Assembly (NCBI GenBank): GCA_946811695.1
Contig: OX328131.1
Span: forward strand, 13,067,141 to 13,131,140
Length of the DNA: 64,000 bases
Origin: Gonocerus acuteangulatus
Taxonomy: Eukaryota > Arthropoda > Insecta > Hemiptera > Coreidae
Direction: 5' to 3'
Shown: piece by piece, positions 1 through 11,684 of the stretch
Layout of the letters: each line of letters opens with the position of its first letter
How positions within the stretch are numbered: position 1 is the stretch's first letter
The notes under the pieces: model-generated
What the model was told of the DNA's origin: nothing
The model's database searches: none
What the model saw: the letters and a program-made list of their open reading frames with translations, nothing else
Translations under genes and position numbers: made by a program

Positions 1-1239
1 TTGGGGCGAAATTCGCGCAGAAAAAATCGTAACGCTTACGTTTTTGAGTTCATAAGCTTGTAAGTACTCGTTTTATAGGCTTCTTGGGCTAGGAAAACGA
101 ATGAAACCATTTTCAAGGCGATAGCTTTAACCGTTGTTGAGAAAATTGGAAAAATAGTTTTTGAATACCGTTTTTGGTTTGGGTACTTAGAATAACGGGA
201 TTCAGTTGAAACATTATCTGCATGTTCTACTTTCATTAAAACTAGTATGTTGAAAGTTATGTTACGTTTGGAGTTAAGGAAGGGTTAGAATAAAATATTT
301 TATGAACAGACATGAAAAGTTTTGGAAACTTCGTATACTTTCATTAATATCTCGAACACGGTTGGGAAATCGTGGTAAGTGGATTGAAACTATTTGAAAG
401 CTTACTAAATTCTCTACAAAAATGATTCTAAAACTATTTTTGATTAGGTTATGACAATCGGAGAAATAAGTGCTTAAAACTTCAAATATGTCTGTTTTGT
501 TCTTATGAACGGGTTTTTGTCGTTCTTTTTGTCTCTTTCCCTTGGTTTTTTATTGCTTTTTATTGTTGTAATTTCTTATGTTGTATTTGTAAGGAAAATG
601 TATGTGTGTGTAAAACAGGATAGGTAAAATGAGACCAATTTTCTGTTGTCAGAAATAATAAAAAGTTTTGGGAACTTCGTATAATTTCTTAATATCTCGA
701 AAACGGTTGAAAATCTTGGGAAGCGAAAGGTTACCATTCGAAAGCTTACTAAATGGTCTACAAGAATGGTTTTAAAGAAAGTTTTGAATAAGCGATGTCA
801 ATCGGAGAAATAAGTGCTTAAAACTTTTAAGTAATTGATTTCGCTTATTCGAACTTTTCTTTTTGTCTGTTTTATTCCTTGTTATTTTTAAATTGCTTAT
901 AGTCAGATAATGTATTTGACAATAAAACAGATTAAGTAAAATAAGAAGATCAATTTATTGTTAGAAATGTAGCGTTTAAAGAGAGAGATCCCAAGGCTTT
1001 CCAAATGCCTCTGAGCGGAGGCCTTTCTGCCCGACTTATGGGAGAGCTGACCCATACAGGTATGATTGTAAATCAACAAAGACCTTTCAAGACTGGTTTG
1101 TTTGAGATTTCATTTGGATAGCTGTTTCGCTATTGATCTAAACAAAGTAATAACTTTTTCTATTCTATGCCTTCATAAACACTAGAGATAAGAACGGAAC
1201 CGCGCTAAGATGACGCAGTTCCTGCGAATCGGACTTTTT
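1..1239 (-). mobile_element. Helentron-like non-autonomous element, family B, 3' end cut by window edge
   Basis: The right boundary (about 1195-1239) reads, on the minus strand, as the family-B 5' tip: a GTCCGA..CGCAGGAACTGC-type motif followed by TTAGCGCGGTTCC. The body (1-950) matches the interior of the copies at 20154-23527 and 29062-31622, including the conserved stretches near 60-240 and 640-830. The 3' terminal hairpin lies beyond base 1. Long open frames here are not conserved as proteins. The family assignment rests on shared sequence with the two complete copies in this window; no transposase is present. Confidence 0.7.
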
Positions 1240-1465
1240 CAATATGCTAGTATGAATATATATTTCAGATTTTAACCATTCAAATAATAAATTTTATTTA
1301 TTAAAAGTTATTATTTAATAACTTTTCATTTGGTTTGACTTGTTTAACGACCCCTTAACGCTTCTTTAGGAGCAAATAAAATCACAACCGCAACCTCAGA
1401 GAATCTGTATTTAAATAAATTCAAGTCCTTTTTTTGGAATTTCAGATGAGGAATACAAGCAAATG

Positions 1466-1481
1466 AAAACGTATCTTTACA
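1466..1481. repeat. Target site duplication, left copy (LINE)
   Basis: AAAACGTATCTTTACA is found here and again, base for base, at 7037-7052. The two copies bracket the LINE exactly, so this is the 16-bp duplication made by its insertion. Confidence 0.93.
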
Positions 1482-1563
1482 ACAATACAATACAAAGGGA
1501 CCTGGGCCCTACGCCCTTGTTCACCGCGACCCTATTGGATCTATTGTGATTTGCGTCCCTGTC

Positions 1564-4500
1564 TTACTCCCTTTCTAGCTTGCAGCTCCTCACGTATAGC
1601 TTGAGCTCCTTGGGAGTAGCCTCGGCTATGTCCTTGGGCGTAGCAATTGCCTTCCCTATGTGCACTAGCCTATTGTAGGCCAAGGCCTCACATTCGCAGA
1701 GGACGTGCTGTGAGGTTTCCTCTTCTTCGAGGCACCAGCGACATGTAGGGTCCTCTATTAGCCCCATCGTGCACAGGTGTTTTCTTAGCGGACCATGTCC
1801 AGAGAGAAGTCCGACTATCCTTCTTAATTCTATTCTTGTTAGTTGAAGGAAATACCCTGCCCTATCTTTCGAGATCCGGACAAGTAGCTTTGCCTGCCTC
1901 ATACCTGGCTTAGCCTGCCAATTCTTTTGAATTTCTTCTTGTTCCCAGGCATTTACTACCTTTTTGACAAAGCTTTTTGAAACACCAAAGAACGGCTCAG
2001 GACCATGAAGTATCTCCTCCGATCCCTTCCTTGCCAGCTCATCGGCCTTCTCATTGCCCTCAATGCCCTCATGTCCCGGCACCCACACAAGCGTAACCCT
2101 GTTACGCCTGCCCAGATCACTTAGGGCATTGTGACAATCGAGCACTAGTTTTGAGGAGACACTATGCGATGCCAGTGCCTTCAGTGCAGCTTGACTGTCA
2201 CTATTTATTCGTATTCTTTGCCCTTTAACACCTTTTCTTAGATTTTCTCGGGCTGCAATCTCAATTGCATGAACTTCCGATTGGAAGACTGTAGCAAAGG
2301 ATCCAAGAGCTATGGCTATTTCTGTTCTGGGACCATATACCCCTGCACCAGCCCTCTCATCCTTAAGAGAGCCATCGGTGTACCAAACCAATGAGTCTCT
2401 TTGGAAACTATCCTGTCCTTCCTCCCAGCTCTGTCGACTAGGAATGACAACACTGAACTGCTTGTCAAAAACAAGTGTCCGTGTCATCTCATCCGACCGG
2501 GTGAGGCATAGATCGCTCTCTTTTAGTCTTTGCAGAATCCTGAGATGTCCCCTAGTCTCATCCTTGCTCACTTTGAGGGACTGGATTCTCAGTGCACCAA
2601 TCAGGGCCTCTCGCTTGATGCGGATAGCTAGCGGTGTTAATCCTATGATTGCTTCCATCGCTGCAGTAGGGCACGTCCTGATTGCCCCTGTGATTCCCAG
2701 GCATGCTAGCCTTTGGACTCTTTCTAGCCTGCTGGCTGCGGTCTTCTCCTCACTTTTTGTCCACCAGACTAGTGCTGCGTATGTTACCATAGGCCTTACT
2801 ACAGCAGTGTATAGCCAGAGGAGCATCCTCGGACTCATACCCCAGGTCTTTCCACAGAGCCTGTTACAGGCCCATAAAGAGACCTTTGCCTTCTCAATCT
2901 GTTTATTGAGGTGCAGATTCCAAGTGAGCCTTCTATCCAGTATTATTCCCAGATACTTGATCTCATTTGTGACCAGTACAGGAGACCCCTCCACCAGGAT
3001 AGGTTCCATATTCAGGTTCCTTTTCCTAGAGAAAGGGACTACCTTGGTCTTTTCAGGATTAACCGTTAACCCAAGATTATGGCACCATCTCCTAATCATT
3101 CTTAGTGCCAGCTGCATACGTTCCTTTAGGACATGCGGAAATCTCCCTCTTACTATAACCACTATATCATCCGCATATCCTATTACCTCGTACCCAGCTT
3201 CAGAAAGAGTTCTAAGGAGGGAGTCCACCACCATTGTCCACAACAGGGGTGATAAAACACCTCCCTGGGGGCAACCTCTAGTTGCCCTTATTCTTGTGGA
3301 GACCCACCCCTTCCTTGCTCTAATTCGCCGGCTTCCCAGCATAGCCCTAACCCATCTTCTGAGGATGAGCTCAGCACCAAACTCCTTGGTAGCCTCCTCT
3401 ATGGCTGCATATGAGGTATTGTCAAAAGCACCCTCTATATCCAGGAATGCACATAGCGCAATTTCGGCGCAATGAGTCTTCTATTCTGCCCACTAGATAA
3501 TGCAGGGCAGTTTCTGTTGATTTGCCCTTTTGATACGCAAATTGCTGGGCATGCAGAGGATGCCTTCCTAAGAGGTCCTCCCTGATGTGCATGTCCACTA
3601 CCTTCTCCATCGTTTTCAGCACGTTGGAAGAGAGACTTATAGGTCTATAGGACTTAGGTAAGTCCAGGGGCCTTGTTGGTCCCTTTGGTATAAAGATCAC
3701 ATCCGTGTCCCTCCAGAGACAGGGGATGTATCCATGTGCATAGCTTGCCTGAAACATGGCTGCTAGAGTGCCTGCAAGCTTTTCTTTCCCATGGATTAGC
3801 TGAGCAGGGATAATACCATCTCCTCCAGGAGCCTTGTAAGGCTTGAAGGTTCCTATTGCCCACTTTACCTTTTCAATTGTAAAGATTTTCTTGGCTGCTT
3901 GAAGCATCCATTTGTTTGCATTTTCATGCCTCGGAGGCTCATCTATCTCCTCTGTTTCGTCTGAGCAGTCTGGGAAGTGGGTCACTAGTAGCTCCCTAAC
4001 TGTCTCTTCCAGATTGCTCGTAATCGTCCCATCGGGTCTCTTTAGCAGTCCCATTTCATTTGTGTGCCTTTTGGCAAGCACTTTCTGTAGCCTAGCAGCC
4101 TCTGGTAGGCTACTAACATCCTTGCAGAAATCTCTCCAGGTCCTTCTCTTAGCCTGCCTGATTCCTTTGTTGTACTCCGTCAGGGACTGTTTATAGTCCC
4201 TCCAATTACCATTTTGTTTTGCTCGATTGAAAAGCCCTCTGGCCTTTTTCCTGAGCTTTTCCAATTCGCTGTTCCACCATGGTGGCTCCTTTTCTTGCCT
4301 TTTAACTCTTGGCGGGCAGCTAATTTCAAACGCCTCATGCATGGCGTTGTGGATTTTTACAGAGGTTCTTTCCAGTTCCTCTGTAGTACTCACTGCAAAC
4401 TCCTCTCCTTCATACTCTTCTAGGAGTATGTTGCCGTAAAGGGTCCAATTTGTTAGTTTTGGAATTCTCACCTGTTGTGGGGCCTCCATTCTTGCCCCGA

Positions 4501-5211
4501 CCTCAAACCTTATTTGCCGATGGAGACGTGCCAATTGAGTATCATTTTACTAGTGGACTGTTTTGTCAGTGTGAGATCCAATACCTCACTTCTATTTGCT
4601 GTAACAAAGGTGGGCTCAGAGCCTCGATTAGCTACATCAATATTGTTAGATATTAAGTAATCAAGGAGCGACTCACCTCTTGTGTTGTTATTGCTGCTTC
4701 CCCAGACCTTGTTGTGAGCGTTGGCATCGCAACCCATTATTAGGTCTAGGTTCCTGACCTTACAGTAATTGACCAGGCCATCAACTTCATTGGGAGGTAC
4801 TTCCACAGCATCTCCAGGAAAATAGGCCGAGGCAATCAGCACCTCCCCTCTTCCTCTCGCTGTCGGCACCTCTATGACCACCGCAACCAGGTCCCTACTA
4901 ATGAAGTCTGGAACAGAGTAAAAATTTACTCTTTTATTAATCAGCAGGGCTGCTCTTGGTCTGTCAACACTTGTACAATAGACTAGCTTACCTGCTTTGG
5001 ATGAAAGGCCCATTATAGTCCCTTTGCCTGCCCAGGGTTCCTGAAGGATCCCTACGTCCAATTTATTGGAGATGAACCTTCTAGTCAGGACGCTGGTCGC
5101 TGCCCTTGCACGATGAAGGTTCACCTGCACGAACCTTAAGTTTTCACTCAAGGTCGTGGTATGGGGCTCCTTTTCCCTGAGCCCCTGGGTCTCCGCTTCT
5201 CGGTGCGCCAC
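1564..5211 (-). pseudogene. LINE ORF2 (endonuclease-RT-RNase H), two frameshifts
   Basis: Three frames together make one polyprotein. 5211-4510 is an APE-type endonuclease (QEPW, GCDANAHNKVWGS, RGESLLDYL). 4534-3422 is a linker and the N-terminal RT fingers. About 3450-1564 is the RT palm (GGVLSPLLW, YADD active site), RNase H (WYTDG, SEVHAIE, NSDSQAALKAL, GHEGIEGNEKADELA, so the D-E-D-D set is present) and a C-terminal CxxC..H..C knuckle (CRWCLEEEETSQHVLCEC). Break 1 (about 4515-4530) falls on the expected SDH motif of the endonuclease and removes its Asp. Break 2 (about 3430-3455) lies just before the RT motif AFLDIEGAFD. The ORF has no ATG near its start and overlaps ORF1, so coupled initiation is likely in an active relative. 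This copy cannot make a full-length ORF2 protein. Confidence 0.92.
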
Positions 5212-6668
5212 CCTAGCCTGTCATCCTCCCTTCTTCTTCCAGGTGAGTAGCGCCCTTCTCTTCGGGTCGGAGTGGAGTGACTTCTCCTACCCTGTCCGTT
5301 CTTTTCTTCTACCCTGTCCCTATGACTATGGGCAAGGGGAGGACGGCGAGATCTTTTCTTTCTCTCCTCTTCCTCCTCCTCCTTCCTTGAGGTGCTGGGT
5401 CTCATGTCAACCCTCTTGGCTGTAGCATCCTCAGCCCTCTTCTCCTCTCTACCTCTCCCTTCCGATACCTCAGGAGTCCGGGCTACTTGCTTTTCTTTTC
5501 CCTTTGCCTTATCCACCGTGGCTACTCCTTCTTCTCTCTCATGCACCTTCTCAACCACAGGCACGGAACCTTCACCTCCCCCTGCCTCTTTTTTACGGCC
5601 TCCAATCACCCTATATTTAAGACTATGGAAGCCGTAGTGCAGCATGTCTCTGCCTTCCTGAAGCTTGCGGGCTGTATCCTCGTCGATTCCCATAGCAAGC
5701 TGAGTGATTCTAGGCATCGAATCATCTCTGCTGTATACTCTCCAGGATTCTATCCTTAAATCCTTTGGGTTCTGAGCCCTTAGCAAATTAAGAAGCGCTT
5801 TGTCCTCTTTATTTGTTTTAGGGAGATACACAACTAAGGTACTCCTGCGAGGTAGGTCTTGCTCCTTCAGGACCTTTAATTTGGCCCCTTCCCACGGTGT
5901 TAGGAGTGGACCATTCTCCAGGACCCAGTCAGCTGTCTCCTGGTTTGAGCATACAAGCTGTATCCAGCCGCCCTTCCATATTATATCATAGAACCGAACT
6001 TTTACCTCCCTGTCCGGTTCCTCACCTATTTTCAGTAGGAGAGCCTCCTTTATCAGCTCAAATTGCTCACCTTCAAGTTGAACTGTGGGGTGTTCCTGAC
6101 AGCAAATGCCAATCCTCACCCCTTCAAGGGCTCTCCGGTACGAGAGAGCTGGAGCCATGTCCCTCTCCCGTTCCTTTCCCTCCTGTGACTGCTGTACAGA
6201 TGAGCTCAGCTTAGCCCTTTTGCTGCGCGCCACAGGAGTGGTCTCACTGGAGCGAGTCCTCTCACCCTCCTCCTCGGATCTGCTCCTCTTCTTCTTGGTC
6301 CCATGCGTTCCCATAGGGTCCCTACACATCCTGGTAGCCTCTTCCTTGCTATACCCATGTCTTCGGAGCCAGCGAAAGCGTCTCCTAGTAGCTCCACCAA
6401 GCTTAATTTTCTTATCGCTGGTGGTAGGGGGCTTGGATTTCTCCTCCCCCTTGTCAGTGTGAGTATGCTCCTCCTCCTGTACAGGTGGTGGAATTAGCAT
6501 ACCTTCCGTTTCCAACTCCATGTTGGCATTCCCTTCTTCCTCTGAGGCAAGCCTCTCCAGAAGGTCGAGATTGAACTCAATCGATAGGGGCGTTAGAGCC
6601 TCCGTTGTTGTAATGTCCGAAGACAAAGATTCGCTATTTACCTCTTCAATTGTTCCCACGAGAAGCAA
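5148..6668 (-). CDS. LINE ORF1 (Gag-like nucleic-acid-binding protein)
   Basis: Open for 506 codons. The first in-frame ATG is at 6521 (residue 50); the upstream 49 codons begin after a TGA and contain no ATG, so translation probably starts at 6521. The N-terminal third is acidic and Ser/Thr-rich. A basic stretch near residues 93-145 (RRRFRWLRRHGY, KKKRSRSEEE) follows, then a folded region at about 175-360 with tryptophan motifs (IIWKGGWIQLVC, TADWVLENGP) that resembles the DUF4780-type domain of insect LINE ORF1 proteins (recognition from memory). The C-terminus (about 400-506) is very rich in Arg, Ser, Glu and Lys. No CCHC knuckle is visible. The role in RNP formation is inferred. It overlaps the ORF2 start by 64 nt. 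Confidence 0.8.
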   Translation of the reverse strand: MLLVGTIEEVNSESLSSDITTTEALTPLSIEFNLDLLERLASEEEGNANMELETEGMLIPPPVQEEEHTHTDKGEEKSKPPTTSDKKIKLGGATRRRFRWLRRHGYSKEEATRMCRDPMGTHGTKKKRSRSEEEGERTRSSETTPVARSKRAKLSSSVQQSQEGKERERDMAPALSYRRALEGVRIGICCQEHPTVQLEGEQFELIKEALLLKIGEEPDREVKVRFYDIIWKGGWIQLVCSNQETADWVLENGPLLTPWEGAKLKVLKEQDLPRRSTLVVYLPKTNKEDKALLNLLRAQNPKDLRIESWRVYSRDDSMPRITQLAMGIDEDTARKLQEGRDMLHYGFHSLKYRVIGGRKKEAGGGEGSVPVVEKVHEREEGVATVDKAKGKEKQVARTPEVSEGRGREEKRAEDATAKRVDMRPSTSRKEEEEEERKKRSRRPPLAHSHRDRVEEKNGQGRRSHSTPTRREGRYSPGRRREDDRLGWRTEKRRPRGSGKRSPIPRP

Positions 6669-7036
6669 GGGATCTAAAGGTCACCTGCAGCAGAGCCCCG
6701 CATACTGCAGTAAGGCAGTTCTTGAAACTGGAGGTCGCCCGGTGTCCAGAGTCCGCATGGTAGGACTGAGTTCCCCTCAGCCATTCGTCCAACGGCCCAT
6801 GCTGTTCCACCTTGGATTGGGGGATGTTTTCTGACCATCCATGTCATTTGCCTAGGGAAGGTGATCCTAGGTTGTTTACTGTAGATGTCCTTAGTTTTAT
6901 TTGGTGTGGGGTGTGTGTAGTGTGCTGTATTTAGTGTACTGTGTGTGTGTCAGTGTTTATGTTCCCCCAACCTGGAGGGCCAGTGGCTGACTGCGGTCAA
7001 GAGACCGGGCGATGGGACCGCCACCTCCCTACGCCA

Positions 7037-7052
7037 AAAACGTATCTTTACA
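7037..7052. repeat. Target site duplication, right copy (LINE)
   Basis: Identical to 1466-1481 and directly abutting the LINE 5' end on the minus strand. An exact duplication at the 5' end shows the element is not 5'-truncated. Confidence 0.93.
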
Positions 7053-7592
7053 GAGAACTACTTGACGCATCGAAACTCCATTTGCACGGTTCTTCCTTGT
7101 TTTGTTAGTACATTTTAAAAATATAATGAAAAATATGGGTAAAGAGGAAACCTTACTTTCAAAGGTCTATTTGAGCCCTTAGAAGTTTTAGTTTCTCATT
7201 TCCAATGGCACTATTTTATAGATCTCGACGAGAACTACAACTTTCCCCATATGAAAAATGTTTGATATCTCAAACCGTTTAGTAGTTATTTATCTTGTGG
7301 TCCGCTTATCTGGGCCACCCTCTATATATATATATATATATACGCAAAAAAAAAATAATATAGAAATTCGAACTACCGATATATCGTAATCTATGAGTTC
7401 CGAAACATTAAATTAGTTTGTCGTTACTTCCGGTTGGCATGATCATGGTGTCATAAGCTGGGTTTGTGCTTATGGAGGGAGGAAGGAATGGTGCTAACAT
7501 TTACCACAATGCCAACAATCTTCAGTCTCGCATAGCCGTTATTGTTTATTAAAATATCAAATAAATATTATACAACAAGTCTTAAAGTGTGT
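7053..7592 (+). other. Repeat-derived non-coding stretch with a diverged Helentron-like 3' end
   Basis: No gene seen. A (TA)n tract at 7321-7341 is followed by sequence related to the last 170 bp of family B: a CGAACTACCGATAT-type segment, CTTCCGGTTGGCATGATCA, then GGAGGGAGGAAGGAATGGTGCTAACAT near 7478-7502. The terminal hairpin is decayed, so this looks like an older third subfamily. Confidence 0.4.
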
Positions 7593-8356
7593 TTTAGCAC
7601 ATTCCTCCGAAGGAAAGTAGCTATTGAGGTTGCACTCATGAAGGAATTTTTGAAAACTTTCTTCGAATCTTTATCGATCCCACCTAGTAGACACCAAAAA
7701 TGACCCCCGTTCAAATTTATATATATATATGTGTGTGTGTGTCTGTGTCCGTTAACACTATACAGGCCAGAGTTTTTGTTTTTTCGCCACGAAACTTGGA
7801 ATGTAGTATTCTTCCATCAAACGATTCAACGAGTTCGTTAACCAACAAAATCGGTCCATCTGGAGGGGGGGGGGGGTATACTCTGGAGCCAAAGTAGTTA
7901 TTTACCAATACCAGCCATCGGTATTTGTTGTGGTCAACTGAAGAGAAAAATTTGTTATAAAAATAAACTAAATCGGTTGACTAAAAGGGAGGGGGGTTAC
8001 TCCGGGCAGAAATTACTAATTTCCTTATACCGGTCGTAATTTTTGTTGTATTGTTACGAAATGCTTTATACGTCCTGGCTATCTAATAAGAAAGAAGTGT
8101 TGTAAGAATTAACTAAATCTGTCTATTGGAAGGGGGGGGGGGTGACGTTGTACTATATTTGAAATGAATTCTTCCCCTAAACGTAGGTTCGCGAAACTCA
8201 TCAGCATCAATAGATCAAAATGTGAAGCTTTGTGTATTTAGTACGTAGTGTAGTACCCCGCATACACAAAGCTCTGGAAGGAAATTAATTACAAAATTAG
8301 TAATTGAAACAGCTGCTCATAAAAAATGTAAAAGAGTAGAACTATTTATTAATTTA
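7593..8356 (-). mobile_element. Helentron-like element, family A, copy 1 (3' part)
   Basis: On the minus strand this ends in the family-A terminal hairpin and GCTAAAA (7593-7620). Going 5' from there it has the AATTCC..CATGAGTGCAACC segment, a short (TA)n/(GT)n tract (7720-7742), and three copies of the degenerate internal module of about 130 bp that ends in a G-run. The body stops at about 8356, where an unrelated element begins. The missing 5' part reappears at 9437-9512, so one element was split by the insertion. Confidence 0.75.
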
Positions 8357-9436
8357 CTAGCTCAATACCCGTGCTTCACCACGGCCGATAAGTAGTTTTT
8401 ATATTGCGTTAAATAAGGTATGATCAAAATTAACGCTACTGCATAATTTTGTATAGCTTATAATTGCACAGGCTTTAGAGTTACCCAGGAAACACCATGT
8501 GGAGGTAACCGTGCTTGTTTCCGTTGGGGAGTAAAAAAAAAAAAAATTTTATAAAATATACTGAGATCTGGAAACTTTGTATCACCATTAATACAATTCT
8601 TTTCCATATACTTCTTACCTCCAAATGATACCAAAGTTTAAATATTTTAGATTTGATGAATGTCAAATACCTGGTACAAGTTTCAAGTGAACCAATCATC
8701 TTTTCTGAATACCCAAACAGAAAATTAGTTAAGGAACCTATATAACGAATACCTGCAAGCATATGGACTCAAAAATGTAAGCGTTCCGATTTTTTGGCGC
8801 AACTTTTGCTCCATCAGCCATGTTCCAGTAAACAGATTCAGCTGGTTAATGAACCTTTCAAATGAGAAGAAAGATTTTTGTACCAAATGCCATAAAAATT
8901 AAACCATTTTTGAGCCGATGAGGAACTTCTCAATAGTTCATACCCCCCTAAAAGTACTGAAATATTTGAATATCAATAAAACCTTTCTTAGCGAGTGTTT
9001 ACATTCTAAACGAATTGTCCGTGCAAAATTTCAAATTTTTGTGTCAAGTGGTTCGGGATTACCTCCGATGGACTATCACCTGGGCGTAAACTCTATGAGG
9101 GGCAAAATCACAGTTTATTTCTAGTAATTCATGGTCTGCCATCATAGTGGAAATTAACCTCAATTATAAATAATACTATGAAATAGATAATGTACGGTAA
9201 CAGCTGTTCTTTATCGTCCTAGCAACGCATGCTGCCTAGGCTTGCCTGCTCTAACCAACCAAAACTTTAATCCCCTCTAAAAGTACTTAAAAATTCGAAT
9301 ATCAAAAAATCCTTTCTTAGCGAGTGTCTGCATGCTATAGAGAGTGTCCATGCAAAATTTCAAATTTTTCTGTCGAGTGGTTTGGGCTGGGGGATGATAG
9401 GTCAGTGAGTGAGTGCTATTTGACAAATATATAGTA
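8357..9436 (-). mobile_element. Unclassified repeat inserted into family-A copy 1
   Basis: This interrupts family A between two halves of the same copy. The left edge reads ACTAGCTCAATACCCGTGCT, a terminus style seen also near 16740 and 54617 in this window (ACTAGCTGTTA-CCGG type). The right part (9168-9436) is about 270 bp shared with 55020-55310 upstream of SPT4. It contains family-B-like phrases (TTTTTGTACCAAAT, TGGTTAATGAACCTTTCAAA), suggesting a common origin of modules. No convincing protein is encoded. The strand and class are uncertain. Confidence 0.5.
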
Positions 9437-9512
9437 GATTTTATTTATTTATCTAGGTTATTTGAAGCAAATTATTCAGGAATGCACTCGACACTACCCA
9501 ATTCTGAGGAAA
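9437..9512 (-). mobile_element. Helentron-like element, family A, copy 1 (5' remnant)
   Basis: Matches the 5' region of complete family-A copies: a TTATTTATCTAGG stretch, GCAAATTATTCAGGAATGCA, and TCTGAGGAAAGTGCTTA. The outermost 30 bp or so (the GCAGCTCCTGCGTGACGGAC tip) is missing, and unrelated sequence begins at about 9513. Confidence 0.65.
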
Positions 9513-10399
9513 GTGCTTATTATCATTTGATACAGCTCATCCACTTGATCAGATTTAGGCTATTATTGAATCGTTGCAAGTCGAAAAGTGACCCAAGTTG
9601 TTATTGAACTTAGCATATCAGTTGATTACAGCTGACTTACTTCGAATACTTACCTCCAGATAACCTCGCCCAAGTTGGCCTCGAGAACCCTCAGGATAGA
9701 CGGCTCATTTGATACCTCACGTAAAGACGGTGATTTATGCACGGAATCTGTATGCAGGAAGACTCGTATAAGGATGTTACTTAGTTGTTTCAATATTGTC
9801 AGATAAGGTTTTCGGTAGGGAAAAGGGGAGGGGGGGGGGTCTCTAAATGTTGCGGGGGCACGTCCATCCAGCACAGCCCCTAATGCTCCATCGACCTGGG
9901 AGGATGAGGATAATCTTCTGAGCGAAGCTACGGGCACATTCTCCGCAGGAGTCTTTTCGCCAAAATATACGTACGATTCTACGGGTGGAATTTAATTACG
10001 TGGCTTTGAGGATTTATATTATTTTATTTTATAGCTTGGGACACGGTGTTAGGACTTTTTGAAGGAATGCCGCTATTAAGGTTGCAGAAATTTGCAGAAA
10101 GAATTTTTAAATCATTTCTTCAAATGGCTCTTTTTGCGAAGACCACATCCAGTTTATGTTGAAGTAGCTGTAGTGATTTAAACAGTGATTCAGCGCAAGC
10201 GCATAACTCCTTTCCATTTCTATTGTGGGGTTCCTATGAGCAATTCTATGGGTTGTTGAAGGGAGTAAAGTAACCATCAACAGTGAATTAGCGTTTCTTT
10301 GACTAGAGTCGCTAAAATAAAATAATTCTATTAATTTTAGCGAGTTGGATTTACTAGAGTTTTCATATCTTCTTGAGCGAGCGAGGCGAGTTTTGTGTA
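9513..10399. other. Region without a confirmed gene; one candidate exon on the minus strand
   Basis: A minus-strand frame is open from about 9990 down to 9650. It ends at a sequence matching a splice donor (CTGGAG/GTAAGTATT, donor GT at 9654-9655). The encoded peptide is not recognised (it contains REVSNEPSILRVLEANLGEV). A homopolymer G-run (9830-9839) lies inside it. 10015-10130 carries faint similarity to the family-A 3' end. The rest shows nothing recognisable. Confidence 0.3.
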
Positions 10400-10877
10400 T
10401 GTGTGGTACTACCCTACGTAATAAATACACAAAGCTTCAAATTTTGATCTATTGATCTTAATGAGTTTCGTGAACCTACGTTTGGCGTAAGAATTCAATT
10501 TAAACATAGTACAAAGTAACACCCCCCCTTCCAATAGACCGATTTAGTTCATTTTTACAACACTTCTTTCTTATTAGATACCCAGGACGTATAAAGAGTT
10601 TCGTTACAATACAACAGAAACTAGGACCGGTATAAGGAAATTAGTAATTTCTGTACGGAGTAACCCCCCCCCCCCCCTTTAGTCAACCGATTTAGTTTAT
10701 TTTTATAACAAATTTGTCTCTTCACTTGACCACAACGAATACAGAGTTTCGTTGAAATATAACAAAACTTATGATTGTTATTAGCAAATAACTACTTTGG
10801 CTCCGGAGTATTCCCCCCCCCCCCTCCAGATAGACCGATTTTGACTCTGGCCTGTATCGTGTTAACGGACACATATA

Positions 10878-10928
<51 letters not shown>

Positions 10929-11058
10929 TTACATTTTAACTGGGGTCATTTTCGGTGTCTACTAGGTAGGATCGATAAAGATTCGAAATAATTTTTCAAT
11001 AATTCCGTCATGAGTGCAACCTCAATAGCTGCTTTCCTTCGGCGGAAAGTGCTAATAT
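10400..11058 (+). mobile_element. Helentron-like element, family A, copy 2 (5'-truncated)
   Basis: Plus orientation. Three internal modules with C-runs (near 10521, 10669, 10814), a long (TA)n tract at about 10874-10926, the conserved GGGGTCATTTTCGGTGTCTA segment, and a terminal hairpin (CTTTCC..GGAAAG) ending in GCTAATAT at 11058. The hairpin carries one G mismatch. The 5' tip is absent. Confidence 0.75.
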
Positions 11059-11513
11059 GATATAATAATTACTTTGTTCTTATAATTCATAATAAAAGGT
11101 ATTAACATAATACGTACCTTGGTTTTGTTTCATTTTTATGACAGCTTTTAAATGAAAAATAATTGAACTTGAAATTTAGGCTATGAAAACGCATAAATAT
11201 AGAAAATACGTCAATTAAAAAAAAACAAAAAAAAAAAAAAAACACACACACACAGTACAAAAGTTGGAATATTTTGTTTTTCGTACTCGGGTACACAGAA
11301 CACGTTTACCTTATATTCTCCCTGCTGCTCGCTACTTCTTCAGTCCCTGGCAGAATAACTCCCTCATCTTCCCCCCCCCCCTCCTCCCTCATCTTCTAAA
11401 TAAGAATTGAGCCTTGTTTTCAATGTCCTTTGTAAGTTTTGGCATACTGACCTGGCAATTAGAGGACTTTGGAGAAGGTCATAAATATCAGAAGGGTCAT
11501 TTTGAAATTGATG
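11059..11513. other. No gene recognised
   Basis: AT-rich sequence with an A-run plus (CA)n tract at 11218-11253 and a C-run at 11371-11382. Nothing coding could be supported. Confidence 0.5.
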
Positions 11514-11636
11514 TTTTAGCACTTTCCTCCGAAGGAAAGTAGCTATTGAGGTTGGACTCATGACGGAATTTTTGAAAAATTTCTTCAAATCTTTAATGAC
11601 CCTACCTAGTAGACACCGAAAATGACCCCCGTTAAA

Positions 11637-11684
<48 letters not shown>

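Larger units (their letters stand above)
1482..7036 (-). mobile_element. Full-length non-LTR retrotransposon (RNase H-bearing, LOA/I-like)
   Basis: A 5.55-kb element on the minus strand flanked by a perfect 16-bp target duplication. Order 5' to 3': 5' UTR (7036-6669), ORF1 (6668-5148), overlapping ORF2 with endonuclease, reverse transcriptase and RNase H (5211-1564), a short 3' UTR, and a tail of TTGTA repeats (about 1482-1497) instead of poly(A). Domain order with RNase H after the RT is that of the I superfamily. The clade name (LOA-like) is from memory of ORF1 and RT style and is less certain. The intact target duplication points to recent insertion, although ORF2 already carries two frameshifts. 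Confidence 0.9.

Noticed and set aside
2312..3475. Long + strand open frame (387 codons)
   Set aside because: It lies antisense to the RT/RNase H part of LINE ORF2, whose motifs are unmistakable; the + frame is its shadow.
10107..10430. Minus-strand 107-codon frame
   Set aside because: No recognisable domain, it overlaps the edge of a family-A element, and codon content resembles the AT-rich background.
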